Shown here: positions 24,127 to 33,520 of the stretch, one piece after another | Layout: every line of letters begins with the position of its first letter | Position numbering within the stretch: the first letter of the stretch is position 1 | The notes under the pieces: model-generated | The model's input: the letters and a program-made list of their open reading frames with translations, nothing else | The model's database searches: none | Told to the model about the DNA's origin: nothing | Program-made: the position numbers and the translations under genes | Source of the DNA: a virus | Virus record (IMG/VR): IMGVR_UViG_3300044673_000327 | Coordinates: 1 to 64,000 of that record | Direction: 5' to 3' (one strand) | Length of the DNA: 64,000 bases

Positions 24127-24438
24127 CTATTCCTGAAAATCATCGAAACCCGCGAATCCTTCGGTCGTCGGTAAGAGTTTACGGGAGGGCGAGCGTAACG
24201 GGAAATCGGTCGGGGAGGTTCCCATCTCGCTCTCCTTCATCATAACCGCGCGGACGTGCTTGCAGATATTAAATCCCCTGACCGTGATGCCGTCCCTACC
24301 CTCGACGGCTCTACTCGGTATTTCCTGACCCCCCGACCAATTCGAGGGCAACGACGACGAGAACCCCCGCGTGAAGATCTTGCCCGGTCGTTGACGGGTC
24401 GCGTCGGGACAGTTGCAGGTATAGACGATCTTGGGCAT
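24127..24438 (-). CDS. SWIM-type zinc-finger-like protein
   Basis: CNCPDATRQRP near the start and FNICKHVRAV later give the CxCx(n)CxH signature of SWIM fingers, which bind DNA or protein. The 103-residue protein is short for the family and may be only the finger. It is co-directional with the EAL gene, 35 bases upstream of the longer EAL open frame. Confidence 0.6.
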   Translation of the reverse strand: MPKIVYTCNCPDATRQRPGKIFTRGFSSSLPSNWSGGQEIPSRAVEGRDGITVRGFNICKHVRAVMMKESEMGTSPTDFPLRSPSRKLLPTTEGFAGFDDFQE

Positions 24439-24548
24439 AGAGGGGAAAAAAGAAAGAACGAGATCTACTTTTCCGAGAATCCCGCGAATAGGGACGAGGT
24501 TAGGAAACCTATAGGTGTCCGGAATTCAACTCCATTCAGTTCATCTAT

Positions 24549-24692
24549 ATGAAAAACATCAAAGGCATTGTTCTAACCGCCCTCGTTCTCGTTTCCGTCG
24601 CTGGTTCCGCTATCGCTCAAACCAACCCCGTCAAAGAATCGGTTAACCCCGAGATCTGCCGACTAACTACTCAGGGTTGGCGTTGCTGGTAA
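24549..24692 (+). CDS. Small secreted peptide with signal sequence
   Basis: The 47-residue product has a textbook signal peptide: MKNIKG, hydrophobic IVLTALVLVSVAGS, cleavage site AIA before Q. The mature peptide of about 23 residues (QTNPVKESVNPEICRLTTQG, then WRCW) has two Cys. A strong terminator follows at once, which supports it as a real unit. There is no clear ribosome site. It may act in the periplasm or outside the host as an envelope or superinfection factor; function unknown. Confidence 0.55.
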   Translation: MKNIKGIVLTALVLVSVAGSAIAQTNPVKESVNPEICRLTTQGWRCW

Positions 24693-24711
24693 TTGGGTTC
24701 GGTTGATGTCG

Positions 24712-24741
24712 ATCGCTCTCTGAAAAGGGGGCGATTTTTGA
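24712..24741 (+). terminator. Strong terminator with GNRA loop
   Basis: ATCGCTCTCT pairs with AGGGGGCGAT (two G-T pairs) around GAAA, then TTTTTGATTATT. It ends the secreted peptide gene and faces the end of the minus-strand tail operon. Confidence 0.75.
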
Positions 24742-25332
24742 TTATTGAAAAGCTCCTTCTAAAGCAATATTATCAATAAATATTTCTACCAATCCGATAG
24801 GTGAATATGTAAATACGGAGAACCCTAATGTTTGAACAGGTATATTTTGTATCGAGAACCAAGAACCTAATAACGATCGCCATCCGATTGTGGGTGAAGA
24901 GGTTACGGGTAATTCGGCAATTATCAGGTTATTTAAATAAAACCTAATAAACACTACTAGAGGATAAGAATTCCCAAGAGCGGCAGAACAAGAAACCCTT
25001 ATCCATCTACAGTTATTAGGGATAGAGACAGATTGAGTTAACATCATCGGATTGGTTTGTGGGCTACCAACCTGAGATCCGAACGCTTGCGCTCCGTTGG
25101 GATAGGGCGTGGGTATACCAAAATCGTTATTCCCGTTAAGGATAACTGTATTGTTGTAAATTCGATTCCATCCTGTAACAGCATTAACGTATTGAAAGCT
25201 ATTAGTCGATATGACATCACTCTCAAAACTCCCATTTGCGATCGGGATATTTGCGTTGATAAAATTGCCGACAATTGTATTAACCGAACCAGTTCTCCTA
25301 CTCCTTAACTCCATTCCTCTCATCGCTAACAT
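24742..25332 (-). CDS. Tail-fibre-associated protein, jelly-roll-like
   Basis: The 196-residue protein contains IPIANGSFESDV, then WNRIYNNTVILNGNNDFGIP and FIRFYLNNLIIAELPVTSSP, the pattern of carbohydrate-binding jelly-roll modules with a G-S-F-E start. It is the last gene of a minus-strand tail cluster and abuts 25332-25748 with shared bases. It likely lies at the fibre tip, binding host polysaccharide (inference). Confidence 0.55.
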   Translation of the reverse strand: MLAMRGMELRSRRTGSVNTIVGNFINANIPIANGSFESDVISTNSFQYVNAVTGWNRIYNNTVILNGNNDFGIPTPYPNGAQAFGSQVGSPQTNPMMLTQSVSIPNNCRWIRVSCSAALGNSYPLVVFIRFYLNNLIIAELPVTSSPTIGWRSLLGSWFSIQNIPVQTLGFSVFTYSPIGLVEIFIDNIALEGAFQ

Positions 25333-25748
25333 TAGTAATCCTCCCCGATAACGATGACATTAATCTGAGTTCCAGAAGTAGCGGCACTCACTAAATTAGC
25401 CCGTAACTGAAATCCTCTTCTCAACTGCAAGATCCGATTACCCTGAGCGTCAAACGGTAATCCCGGTATTCCAGAAAGAACATCTACGGGTAGCACGGAA
25501 GTGGAGTTTCCACTACTCGCGGGGATAGTCATTCTTCTCAGGACAAAGTTGCTCGTTCCATCCGAGATATAGAATTGAATATCCTCTGGTGCTGTATCGG
25601 TTGAAGTGACGATAATCGCTTTAATATTCGAGTCATCGACCCCCGCGGTGTAACAGGTTTTGATGTTAGTTCCGTCACTGTTAGCGAAGGTTTGCGGGAC
25701 TTGTGGGTTGATGTTTTGAGCGGCTGGTGAGACGTATATTTTAGGCAT
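25332..25748 (-). CDS. Tail-fibre module, beta-rich
   Basis: The 138-residue protein starts MPKIYVSPAAQNINPQVPQT and is beta-rich with Ser/Thr/Asn. It looks like a small virion-surface protein in the fibre cluster. The gene ends where the next begins. No family recognised. Confidence 0.5.
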   Translation of the reverse strand: MPKIYVSPAAQNINPQVPQTFANSDGTNIKTCYTAGVDDSNIKAIIVTSTDTAPEDIQFYISDGTSNFVLRRMTIPASSGNSTSVLPVDVLSGIPGLPFDAQGNRILQLRRGFQLRANLVSAATSGTQINVIVIGEDY

Positions 25749-25760
25749 GGTTTTAATTAG

Positions 25761-26426
25761 CTAAATGGGTGTAAAGTTATTCGTGTACTTAGCGTATCCT
25801 CTATAAACCCGAAGATCATCCATCTGTCCTCGCCATCTCCAGTTGGGTGTATTAGCGTCGGGGGTTCCTCCTATCTGTACTGTCGTCGTATTGTTATTGT
25901 AAGGTGTATTATTTGCTAGACTACCCGCAAAACTACCGTTTCTATAAATATTAATAACCCCGCTGTATTTAACGATAGCTATATGTGACCATTCATTTAA
26001 AGGTATCGAGGAGTTAACAATGGTAAAGTAATTACCGTTAATTACCCATACAAGTTGTGATGCGTTCATTAAAAACATCCAACTATATCCGGAGATAAAT
26101 TGGTGTTTCGATATAACTACATTCCAATCCTGACTCCACGCTGCAGGTCTCAACCAAACCTCAATTGTAAAGTCCCGATCGGTAAAACTAAAATCGTCAC
26201 CGGCTAGGGAATTTATATTAATAAAGTTATTACCATCGGTAAATTGTCCGCTACTCGTTCCGTTTCTAAAATTGGTAGTATTTCTTGTAACACCATTGTT
26301 ACTAGAAGCACTGGTTTTTGGAAATGGGGATGTATCGAGAGCGGGGTTAGCTGTCTCAAATAATAACTCGTAACTCGCTGGTGGATGAACTATTGTACTG
26401 TACAACTCCCTTAATCCGATCGTCAT
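25761..26426 (-). CDS. LamG/concanavalin-like tail protein
   Basis: The core motif is visible: FTIEVWLRPAAWSQDWNVVI, then LNEWSHIAIVKYSGVINIYR, NGSFAGSL and GQMDDLRVYRGYAKYT, matching LamG/concanavalin A-like lectin domains that bind sugars. 221 residues. Likely a receptor-binding part of the tail. Its stretches are more AT-rich than the head genes, which suggests exchange. Confidence 0.8.
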   Translation of the reverse strand: MTIGLRELYSTIVHPPASYELLFETANPALDTSPFPKTSASSNNGVTRNTTNFRNGTSSGQFTDGNNFININSLAGDDFSFTDRDFTIEVWLRPAAWSQDWNVVISKHQFISGYSWMFLMNASQLVWVINGNYFTIVNSSIPLNEWSHIAIVKYSGVINIYRNGSFAGSLANNTPYNNNTTTVQIGGTPDANTPNWRWRGQMDDLRVYRGYAKYTNNFTPI

Positions 26427-26427
26427 C

Positions 26428-27411
26428 TTAAATCCCTCCCGCTAATAACATGGCTTGAATATCGGCTAGTAAATTAATCTGTTGCGTTTCGCCTATCCCG
26501 CTAACAATACTCCACCTATTCGTATGGAAAACCAACTCAACTCCCTGTCCCCCTCGATCTAATACCAGATTCGTATTCCCGACGATATTGTGTCCCGTAT
26601 TAGCGGTAATCGTGAGAGGATTAACCCCAAATCCCGTGAGTAGAGAGGAGTTGTTAAAATCGGCTACCTCGATGACATCCCCGTTATTTGGAGAGGCGGG
26701 AAGAGTGAGAGTGAATGAACCGCTAGAGGTGTTACAGAGATAGCGGGTATTAGATACAGCCGTGGTGTTTGTGGTGATGACGGATGTGGTGAGGGAAGAT
26801 CCACCCCCGGCACTTACATTCACCGTAACAGCACCACCGCTATTCGTGGCGGTTACTCCAGCACCCGTGAAGTTGAAAGATGTGGCGTTAGATGTGAGCG
26901 TTGTACCCTCGTCCTGTACGGTGATAGCGGAACCTCCACTAGATACCGTACTCCACGTACCATCTCCTCTTAGATAAGTTGTATTATTCGCTGTTCCTGT
27001 AGCGGAGAGTTTCGGAATCGTTACCGCTCCATCGGCTATTTTACTCGTGCCGATCGCCCCGTCCTGTATTTTGTCCGAAGTTACGGCGTTACTGGCTATT
27101 TTGGTTGCCGTCACCGACGCGTTGGGAATTGCCGTCAGATAATTCGCGTCGTTGGTAAAAGCCGATACGTTACTCGGGAAGTTCTCCCACGTCGCCTGTC
27201 CGTTAGTGCTGGAGGACTTGCGGAGGTATTGCCCCGTCGTTCCCCCCGATGGCAACCCGAAGATCCCGTTGAGTATCCAATCCCTGATCCGAGTCAGGGT
27301 GAGTTTATAGGTAGCGGTATTCTCTACCTCCGATTCCACGAGTTCGTTCCCCGAGATGGAACCGGGTAGGGCATCGTAATCGGCTATTGTTTTATAAACG
27401 GGATCGGTCAT
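26428..27411 (-). CDS. Tail fibre protein
   Basis: The 327-residue protein has the fibre repeat ATKIASNAVTSDKI, QDGAIGTSKIADGAV, TIPKLSATGT, then TTYLRGDGTWSTV, a very common phage fibre segment, followed by a beta-rich Ser/Thr/Gly C-terminal part. The N-terminus (ELVESEVENTATYKLTLTRI) likely attaches to the tail. The gene ends one base from the LamG gene. Confidence 0.85.
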   Translation of the reverse strand: MTDPVYKTIADYDALPGSISGNELVESEVENTATYKLTLTRIRDWILNGIFGLPSGGTTGQYLRKSSSTNGQATWENFPSNVSAFTNDANYLTAIPNASVTATKIASNAVTSDKIQDGAIGTSKIADGAVTIPKLSATGTANNTTYLRGDGTWSTVSSGGSAITVQDEGTTLTSNATSFNFTGAGVTATNSGGAVTVNVSAGGGSSLTTSVITTNTTAVSNTRYLCNTSSGSFTLTLPASPNNGDVIEVADFNNSSLLTGFGVNPLTITANTGHNIVGNTNLVLDRGGQGVELVFHTNRWSIVSGIGETQQINLLADIQAMLLAGGI

Positions 27412-27447
27412 GGCTTACTCGTATGATGGAGAGACTATTCGCGAATG

Positions 27448-27480
27448 AAGGAAGGAAAGAGTTTTATTTAATTTTCTTTT
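27448..27480 (-). repeat. Purine-rich dispersed repeat
   Basis: On the plus strand GAAGGAAGGAAAGAG followed by TTTTATTTAATTTTC. With GCGAATAATC-type bases next to it, the same block recurs at 35690-35730 and 39560-39600. Confidence 0.45.
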
Positions 27481-27770
27481 TCAAAGTATTTACACTCCCA
27501 CTTTGAGTTTCTTGTTATGTCAATCATGAAAGTGTTATACATAAAGCTTTCCGCTTTACGATTAGCTTCATGAATTTCAACTCCAGCATTGTGTAACAAC
27601 ATTGAAATGTTGCAATACCACGTCCAAGCCCACTCGGGGTCTGCCTTTAATCTCTCTCTAAAAAGACGAAAAGCACTAATGCCGCTAACTCCGAATCCAA
27701 AGATCGTACAAGCCCACCCGAGAACAAAACCTAACCAGATGTAACTTAATATGTTGATTAAATTATTCAT
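27468..27770 (-). CDS. Small membrane protein within the tail cluster
   Basis: Residues 5-33 (ILSYIWLGFVLGWACTIFGF) form one membrane helix; the rest is a charged soluble tail with Cys. 100 residues. Its AT-rich codons differ from the neighbouring tail genes. It may act in lysis or superinfection exclusion, but nothing proves either. Confidence 0.5.
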   Translation of the reverse strand: MNNLINILSYIWLGFVLGWACTIFGFGVSGISAFRLFRERLKADPEWAWTWYCNISMLLHNAGVEIHEANRKAESFMYNTFMIDITRNSKWECKYFEKEN

Positions 27771-27799
27771 AGCTCTTTCCTTCCTATCTTTCCTTCTTT

Positions 27800-30502
27800 T
27801 TAATTGCCGATCCAGAAGTAAGAACCGGTGATCGTCTTACCCATGTCGGACGAGTTAAATGTCATCGTCCCGTTTCCGTTGAGGGTGATCTCGTTCGGGG
27901 CTGGAGCTATACCGTCCGTTCTGAGTCTCGTTATCGGGGAACCCGCTATCAAGAACTCGTGTAGGTCGGGGCTATCGATCTCGACGCGGATAAAATCTAT
28001 ATCGAGACTAGCGGGAAGAGTGAGGGTATAAGGGGATGAAGACGGTATCGTTCCCGTGTAGAAAGCCTTGTTGAGGTTCTTGGTGTAATACTGCCAAGAG
28101 ATAACGATATTCTCGAAATTGGATTTGAGTAGTCCGTAGTTAAAAGGTTGGGTGAGATATTCTCCCGTCACGTAACTGTTATTGGGGAAATCCTCCCGAT
28201 TCGAGAACGCTACGGTTATCCCCTCGATAAGAGGTTCTAGAACCGCGTGAGTGGTCTTCGCCCCCGATCCCCCCGCGACCCAATTAGAGCCGTTCCAACC
28301 GTAACCCGTCCACGCTTTGGTTAGAGCCACGCCATCGACGACCTGAAAGAAACTCGATACCCGTTCCGATGTATCGGTGAGTAGAAAGATGCCCGTATCC
28401 CAATGGAGTAGGGTGGTCGATCGGTTGATCCGGGTCTGATCCGAGGGCGAGTGCAGGAGTGTCCCGTTTCTAGTGAAGATTCCCCGAGAGGTGACGACCC
28501 CGTTTTTCCAGAAACCCACCGCGAGAGTGTTAGAGGGGGGAGTTAGTTGAGGACTATCCCCGACCCCGAAGGTATAGGACGGGATAGTAACGGTAGTAGA
28601 GCCGTGGGTCAGGTATTGCAACCTTCGATCGCCCCCTCCGATCGCCACCCAGAAGTCGGCATCCTCGGGACAGTTAGCGAGAGACGCGGGGTTGGTCAGG
28701 TGAACGCTAACGAGATCCGATAGCGTTACCGTCGGGTTATCGGTCGATCGCCACGCGACCCGTCGGGTGTTCTCGTTACCCGTTACCCCATCGGAGTAGA
28801 CGATCGCGAGCCTATCGCCCGCGCTATAACGATCGCCCTTGAAAAAACGAACCCGAAACCAGTTGCCCCCCGCGGTCACGGGGGAGAACGAAAAGGGTAA
28901 AGCGTCGTTAAAATTCGAGGCACTAGAGGTCAACCGTCCATCGAGGATAGCGTAGACCGTACTTCCCGTTCCCGCCACGTCGAGTCCGAAACAGGGAAGA
29001 TCGATCGGGTTCGTGACCTGATTGACCACCGCTCCGGGGTTGGAGTCATCGAAGGTGATGCGCCAGATCCCCGTCTGCCGACAACCGACCCATATCCGGT
29101 TATTGACTCTATCGATGCAGACCTGCCCGATCGCCGTAGCCCCGAGCGCGGGGGTAGAAGAATTATTCCAAGTTCGATAGGTTCCATCCCATAGGTTCAG
29201 GAGCGTTACCCCCGTGGAATCGTACTGTACGACCCGAACCTCGTCCCACTTATGGAGATCCGCGTCGGTACTTCTCCAACCGTGAATATCGGGACGGCTC
29301 CGATTCAGGTGCTGTCTCCACGGGATAGCGATCGGGCGGGAGTTGTAGGAGTTACCGAAAAACCCCGTGTGTCTCTTGGCGTGAACCCGATAGGTCGCCG
29401 TTCCCACCGCGCCCCCCGTCACGATCTCGATTCTCAAGATAACGGGCAGTAACCGATTCCACGTCCCGCCCCACGAGAGTTGACCCCGCTCCGATCGATT
29501 GGGGCTGGTATCCTCGAAGAAGGGACTCGTTCCGCTCGCGGTATGCCAACAACTAACCTGTCTCGGTTCGGGGGGACGGTTGTTATCGGTCGCCGTGTAC
29601 CTCGTCCCCTTTCCATTACCCGTACTATCGACCCCGTGATAATAAACCCGCAACCTATCCTCGAAACTCAACCCGAAATAGAGCGAGTTGATAATCATCC
29701 CGAGACTATAAATATTGCGGTACTGGTAATTAACCGTCTTTTTATTCTTAAAGTGATCCGATACCACCACCTCGGTTCTACTGGCGCTCGCCACGTTACC
29801 CGGAAAAGGATCGGTCTCGGACGCAAAAGAAACTCCGTTCGATAGCCGTTCCGATGGCATGACCAGATCGTGATCGATGCTTGTTCCTCTTACTCCCGAT
29901 ACCCCGAGGTGTTTGAAAGAGTCGAAAGTCCCCGAGCCGTATCGGTAGAAGATCTGTTTCGCCATCTCCCGCAATACCCAAGGCTTAACCCCGAATCCCG
30001 AGAGAGGAAACTTGATCTGGTAGAAGACCCGAAGGATCTCGGTCGCCTTTTGGGTGAGCGGTACATCGAGACGGGTATAGGCGAGGGCGGTAACGGTGCT
30101 ATCGGTCGAGATAATACTCCCCGAGTTGGTAAGCAGTACCGTTCGGAAGGTTCTATCGCTCCCCGCGAACTCGATCGTCGAGGCTATTTCTCCGAAGATC
30201 GGATCTTCGGTATCGATGAACGTCGGGGCGCTATTATTCGGCACTCCCGAGGGACGGAACCCGATGGCGATCGTGTTAGGTATATCCGAAACACCGAACG
30301 CGGGAAGAGATGAATAGGTCGAGATACCGACGTTGGTATCGGTCGTGAAAAGAAAAGGTAGATCGTTGAGAAGTTGCAGTAACGCGGCGTTGGTGATGAG
30401 ATTCGATTTCGTTATCTCTCTCGTTCTACCCGTCTCTCTATCGATAAAGATTAAACGGATCTCTCCCTCTAATCGGGGGAACGGGATTTGAATATCCTTC
30501 AT
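27800..30502 (-). CDS. Large tail protein, 900 residues
   Basis: The N-terminal part (LEGEIRLIFIDRETGRTREI) looks like a tail attachment domain, the middle has propeller-like repeats (RVNNRIWVGCRQTGIWRITF; GSTVYAILDG) and the end is a small beta domain with NGNGTMTFNSSDMGKTITGS. It is probably a tail spike, fibre or baseplate-type protein. No enzyme motif is visible. It follows the 540-residue gene on the same strand. Confidence 0.65.
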   Translation of the reverse strand: MKDIQIPFPRLEGEIRLIFIDRETGRTREITKSNLITNAALLQLLNDLPFLFTTDTNVGISTYSSLPAFGVSDIPNTIAIGFRPSGVPNNSAPTFIDTEDPIFGEIASTIEFAGSDRTFRTVLLTNSGSIISTDSTVTALAYTRLDVPLTQKATEILRVFYQIKFPLSGFGVKPWVLREMAKQIFYRYGSGTFDSFKHLGVSGVRGTSIDHDLVMPSERLSNGVSFASETDPFPGNVASASRTEVVVSDHFKNKKTVNYQYRNIYSLGMIINSLYFGLSFEDRLRVYYHGVDSTGNGKGTRYTATDNNRPPEPRQVSCWHTASGTSPFFEDTSPNRSERGQLSWGGTWNRLLPVILRIEIVTGGAVGTATYRVHAKRHTGFFGNSYNSRPIAIPWRQHLNRSRPDIHGWRSTDADLHKWDEVRVVQYDSTGVTLLNLWDGTYRTWNNSSTPALGATAIGQVCIDRVNNRIWVGCRQTGIWRITFDDSNPGAVVNQVTNPIDLPCFGLDVAGTGSTVYAILDGRLTSSASNFNDALPFSFSPVTAGGNWFRVRFFKGDRYSAGDRLAIVYSDGVTGNENTRRVAWRSTDNPTVTLSDLVSVHLTNPASLANCPEDADFWVAIGGGDRRLQYLTHGSTTVTIPSYTFGVGDSPQLTPPSNTLAVGFWKNGVVTSRGIFTRNGTLLHSPSDQTRINRSTTLLHWDTGIFLLTDTSERVSSFFQVVDGVALTKAWTGYGWNGSNWVAGGSGAKTTHAVLEPLIEGITVAFSNREDFPNNSYVTGEYLTQPFNYGLLKSNFENIVISWQYYTKNLNKAFYTGTIPSSSPYTLTLPASLDIDFIRVEIDSPDLHEFLIAGSPITRLRTDGIAPAPNEITLNGNGTMTFNSSDMGKTITGSYFWIGN

Positions 30503-30566
30503 AGATCCGAAAGTGATAAGGAAAGGACATTGACTATTGACTATCTACTATTTTATCACTTCCGAT

Positions 30567-32189
30567 CTACCCGATCACGTTCGGTAAAAGATCGATGTAC
30601 TCGTATTTCTGCCCCGAGAAAACCATCACCCCGAAATTCTGGTAGCGGGGATTATCTCCAGAGGCGTTCCCGAAAACCACCGTACCGAGGGTGACGCGGA
30701 TACTCCTCTCGGTCGTCGCGGTGAACGTTCCCCGAATACTACCGTCTACCCCGACCCGAACACTACCGTCTACCGCCTTTCTCGCCGACGCGAAGATCGC
30801 CGCGGGTTGAATCCCTACCCGGATACTGCCGTCCACCCCTTCGCGTCTCGCCCTGACGAACGATCGAACTAGGGTATCGGAGAAGGTCAATCGACGTTGG
30901 GAGACATCGAGGGAGGTTATCGAGCCGGTATGGGGACTTAGGGAAAGGGAATCGATGGTATCTTCTAGATCGATTCTCCGATTGGATAGATCTAGGGTTT
31001 GTGATGACGAGGTATTGCTGTAACTATCGAGAGGAGAGAAAGGTTCCTCGATAAACCCGTAAGAGAGAGAATCGGATGGAGCTTCGATAACGACATCGGG
31101 GCTGTAATGACGGTAGGGTTCACTCCCCCCGTACTCCCATTCGGTGAGGGGACGGTAACGGGTTCCTCCCGAAAGCGATACTACCCGACGGTTCGGAAAA
31201 ACGTGGGTAACATCGGGGAGATAGGTTCCCGTCGTGTTGATCGTCCAGTAAGTACGGGTTATCTTCTCCCGATCCCGTATCGGTAACTGCCAGTAAACCC
31301 ATTGACGATCGCTTGCGTTAGGGGTTCTCCACCAATAGGTATTAGCGATCGAGGGATCGAGTTGTCGGGGAAAGAACGTGAGTTTCCCGATCCAGTAATC
31401 GGGGTTATCGCCGTAGCCCCCGACGATACCCGTCCCGGTGAAGAAAGACGTGGGAATGGTATAGATGAGAAGTTCATCGAATAACAGTTCATCTCCCACG
31501 GGTGTCGCCTTGACGATGATGGGTTTACTTCTCTCGATCGCCCCACCCCCGGAAGCGGAGGAAGGCAATACCAATTTCGGTAGAGCGGTATTGTCGGAGA
31601 AGAAAATCTGACGGAATCCCGAGATCTGTTTCCACTCGAACTCGTCCTCATCGGGTATCCAGTTCGAGGATAGGTCGATCGCTCTCTCTTCTCCCTCGGG
31701 CAATTCGGGATAGATAGCCTCGCCCCGCTCGGTGTTCTCGTCCCCGATTAGTTGATAGATCGCACCTCCGAAGATCGTTAGGGTTCTCAAAAACTTGATA
31801 TTGACGTTCCGAACGGTACGAACCACCTTCCAGAAGTTATCGGGGGAGTTGTTCGTCACGAAGAAATATTCCGTCTCCCCTACCAATCGAATCTCATCGT
31901 AGGGCTTCTCGTCGATACGGGCGATGAAGGTGTTATAGATAGCCCGCTCGTACCGCGCCTGTTGGCTATCCCGGTTATATTGCTGGTTCGGGGTATCGGG
32001 ATCTTGCCGACGGAACAATAGGGGAGATGGATTCTCCACCACCCGCTCGGGCATACCCCCGAGTGCTTTCTGCTCGCTATACGGACTCGGCTCTACCTTG
32101 AAAGAGGTTTTATTCCCTTGCCCCGTCTGCCATACCGATTTAATCTTGCCCCGGTTCTTGCCCGTGTTCCCGTTAAAACTACTGCCCAT
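30567..32189 (-). CDS. Tail or neck protein, 540 residues
   Basis: It begins MGSSFNGNTGKNRGKIKSVW and is rich in Tyr, Pro and Arg. The C-terminal region repeats a short unit (VDGSIRVGIQPA; VDGSVRVGVDGSIRGT). Position at the head of the tail operon suggests a tail-attachment or baseplate role. No family recognised. Confidence 0.55.
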   Translation of the reverse strand: MGSSFNGNTGKNRGKIKSVWQTGQGNKTSFKVEPSPYSEQKALGGMPERVVENPSPLLFRRQDPDTPNQQYNRDSQQARYERAIYNTFIARIDEKPYDEIRLVGETEYFFVTNNSPDNFWKVVRTVRNVNIKFLRTLTIFGGAIYQLIGDENTERGEAIYPELPEGEERAIDLSSNWIPDEDEFEWKQISGFRQIFFSDNTALPKLVLPSSASGGGAIERSKPIIVKATPVGDELLFDELLIYTIPTSFFTGTGIVGGYGDNPDYWIGKLTFFPRQLDPSIANTYWWRTPNASDRQWVYWQLPIRDREKITRTYWTINTTGTYLPDVTHVFPNRRVVSLSGGTRYRPLTEWEYGGSEPYRHYSPDVVIEAPSDSLSYGFIEEPFSPLDSYSNTSSSQTLDLSNRRIDLEDTIDSLSLSPHTGSITSLDVSQRRLTFSDTLVRSFVRARREGVDGSIRVGIQPAAIFASARKAVDGSVRVGVDGSIRGTFTATTERSIRVTLGTVVFGNASGDNPRYQNFGVMVFSGQKYEYIDLLPNVIG

Positions 32190-32317
32190 AAAAGAAAGAA
32201 AAGAGAGAAGAGGAGAGAGTTGATTTATCTTTTTCTCTTTATCCCCGAGTATTTTTCCTTCCCCCTAGACCGTAGGAAAACTAAAGGATTTGAAATTCAT
32301 TCATTCCTTCCTCTCCT

Positions 32318-32818
32318 ATGGTCGCCTTATCCCCCCTCGACAAAGAACGCGCCCGGTTCCATCTCGGACTATCCTCGACCGCCAATATAGACTCGGGAGA
32401 CATCGCCCGTTTCGAGGACGGGGTCAAACAGATCCCCTCGGACTATATCAAAACCAAGATCAAAGAACTTCTCGATCGCCTCGACAAGACTTACGAGAAT
32501 CTCGACCTCATCACCAACGACGGTCGAAGTGTCTCGGAAATCTACGCGGGGGATATTAACCGAACGGTCATCCGTAAAGAAGAACGCGAGCAACAACAGA
32601 TCTGGTGGGCGGAGTACATGAAACTCACCGACAGGTTAGCCCAAACCCTCGCCTGTGCCAACTATAATCACGAGGGGATGGATCGCTATAAGCATAGTGC
32701 CTTCCCCACGGGTGTGACCGTCTCTACCATGCCCGGAGCGGCGGATACCTCGATAGCCTCCCGAGTGGTAGCCAAGAGAATATTCCCCGCTCTCAGTTGT
32801 GATTTCGGGTATTTGTAG
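32318..32818 (+). CDS. Unknown protein, 166 residues, divergent from the tail operon
   Basis: Mostly helical (SDYIKTKIKELLDRLDKTYE; EQQQIWWAEYMKLTDRLAQT). No Shine-Dalgarno; the ATG follows ATTCATTCCTTCCTCTCCT, a pyrimidine leader also seen before the small terminase. A virion assembly protein is possible from position. Confidence 0.5.
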   Translation: MVALSPLDKERARFHLGLSSTANIDSGDIARFEDGVKQIPSDYIKTKIKELLDRLDKTYENLDLITNDGRSVSEIYAGDINRTVIRKEEREQQQIWWAEYMKLTDRLAQTLACANYNHEGMDRYKHSAFPTGVTVSTMPGAADTSIASRVVAKRIFPALSCDFGYL

Positions 32819-32882
32819 AGTCAGGAACGAGATCGGATTCAAGATAGAATATAGTCAATCTATTATTCTTTTTGGCTTATAC

Positions 32883-33338
32883 ATGTCTCTCAACGTCCCG
32901 AATACAGAACCGATCTTTCCCGATAAGGTATTGGAGTGGAACGCTACCCTAACGACAGAGGTAGCCCCCCGCGTTATCACGACACAGACCCCGAAACAAC
33001 TCGGGACGATGGGAGCTAACGGGGGATTCATTCACTCGATCGTTCTCACCCCCCGCGGTAACTGTGCCGCTACCGTGTTCCGTCTCTACAAATCGATGCA
33101 GGAGAATAACGCCACGGTTTATAAGCTCCTGCTGGAGACGACCCTACCCGAGATCACCAACGCCTCCGAAGCGGCGGGATTGGCGAGCGTCAACGTCACC
33201 CTACCCGAGGTCAAGACGGGAGGGGCGACCCAGAACAAGATCGATTGTCCGAGTGACGCGGTTTACTTTTGCGCCCTCGGTACGGCGACCAACGCCAACA
33301 CCGGCTATAACGTTTGGGTTAGAGGGGGGATGTATTGA
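32883..33338 (+). CDS. Beta-rich structural-type protein
   Basis: I start it at the ATG 32883 (MSLNVPNTEPIFPDKVLEWN), 65 bases after the previous stop. The 151-residue product has strands with Thr/Ala/Asn, typical of virion surface proteins. It is upstream of the lysis region. Family unknown. Confidence 0.55.
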   Translation: MSLNVPNTEPIFPDKVLEWNATLTTEVAPRVITTQTPKQLGTMGANGGFIHSIVLTPRGNCAATVFRLYKSMQENNATVYKLLLETTLPEITNASEAAGLASVNVTLPEVKTGGATQNKIDCPSDAVYFCALGTATNANTGYNVWVRGGMY

Positions 33339-33417
33339 TCCGCGATCATTCCGTAACATACGGATAGATAGAAGGTAGATCGTAGCGTTACTATCGGGTA
33401 TCCACTCTCCGATATCC

Positions 33418-33507
33418 ATGCGTTACGACCCTACACCCGACGAGTATATCCTGACTATTCTGGTAATCTTAATGGAGATCTCGATCGTCATCCTGTTATT
33501 GACTTAA
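33418..33507 (+). CDS. 29-residue membrane miniprotein
   Basis: MRYDPTPDEYILTILVILME and a further hydrophobic run to ILLLT form a single membrane helix after an acidic head. It has an ATG start and TAA stop. Nearby lysis genes make a holin helper or antiholin possible. Low confidence because it is so short. Confidence 0.4.
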   Translation: MRYDPTPDEYILTILVILMEISIVILLLT

Positions 33508-33520
33508 TCGATCGAGTAGG

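Noticed and set aside
29870-30313. 147-codon open frame antisense to the large tail gene
   Set aside because: Covered by the 900-residue tail gene on the other strand; Arg/Glu/Ser-rich composition typical of antisense frames in this genome.
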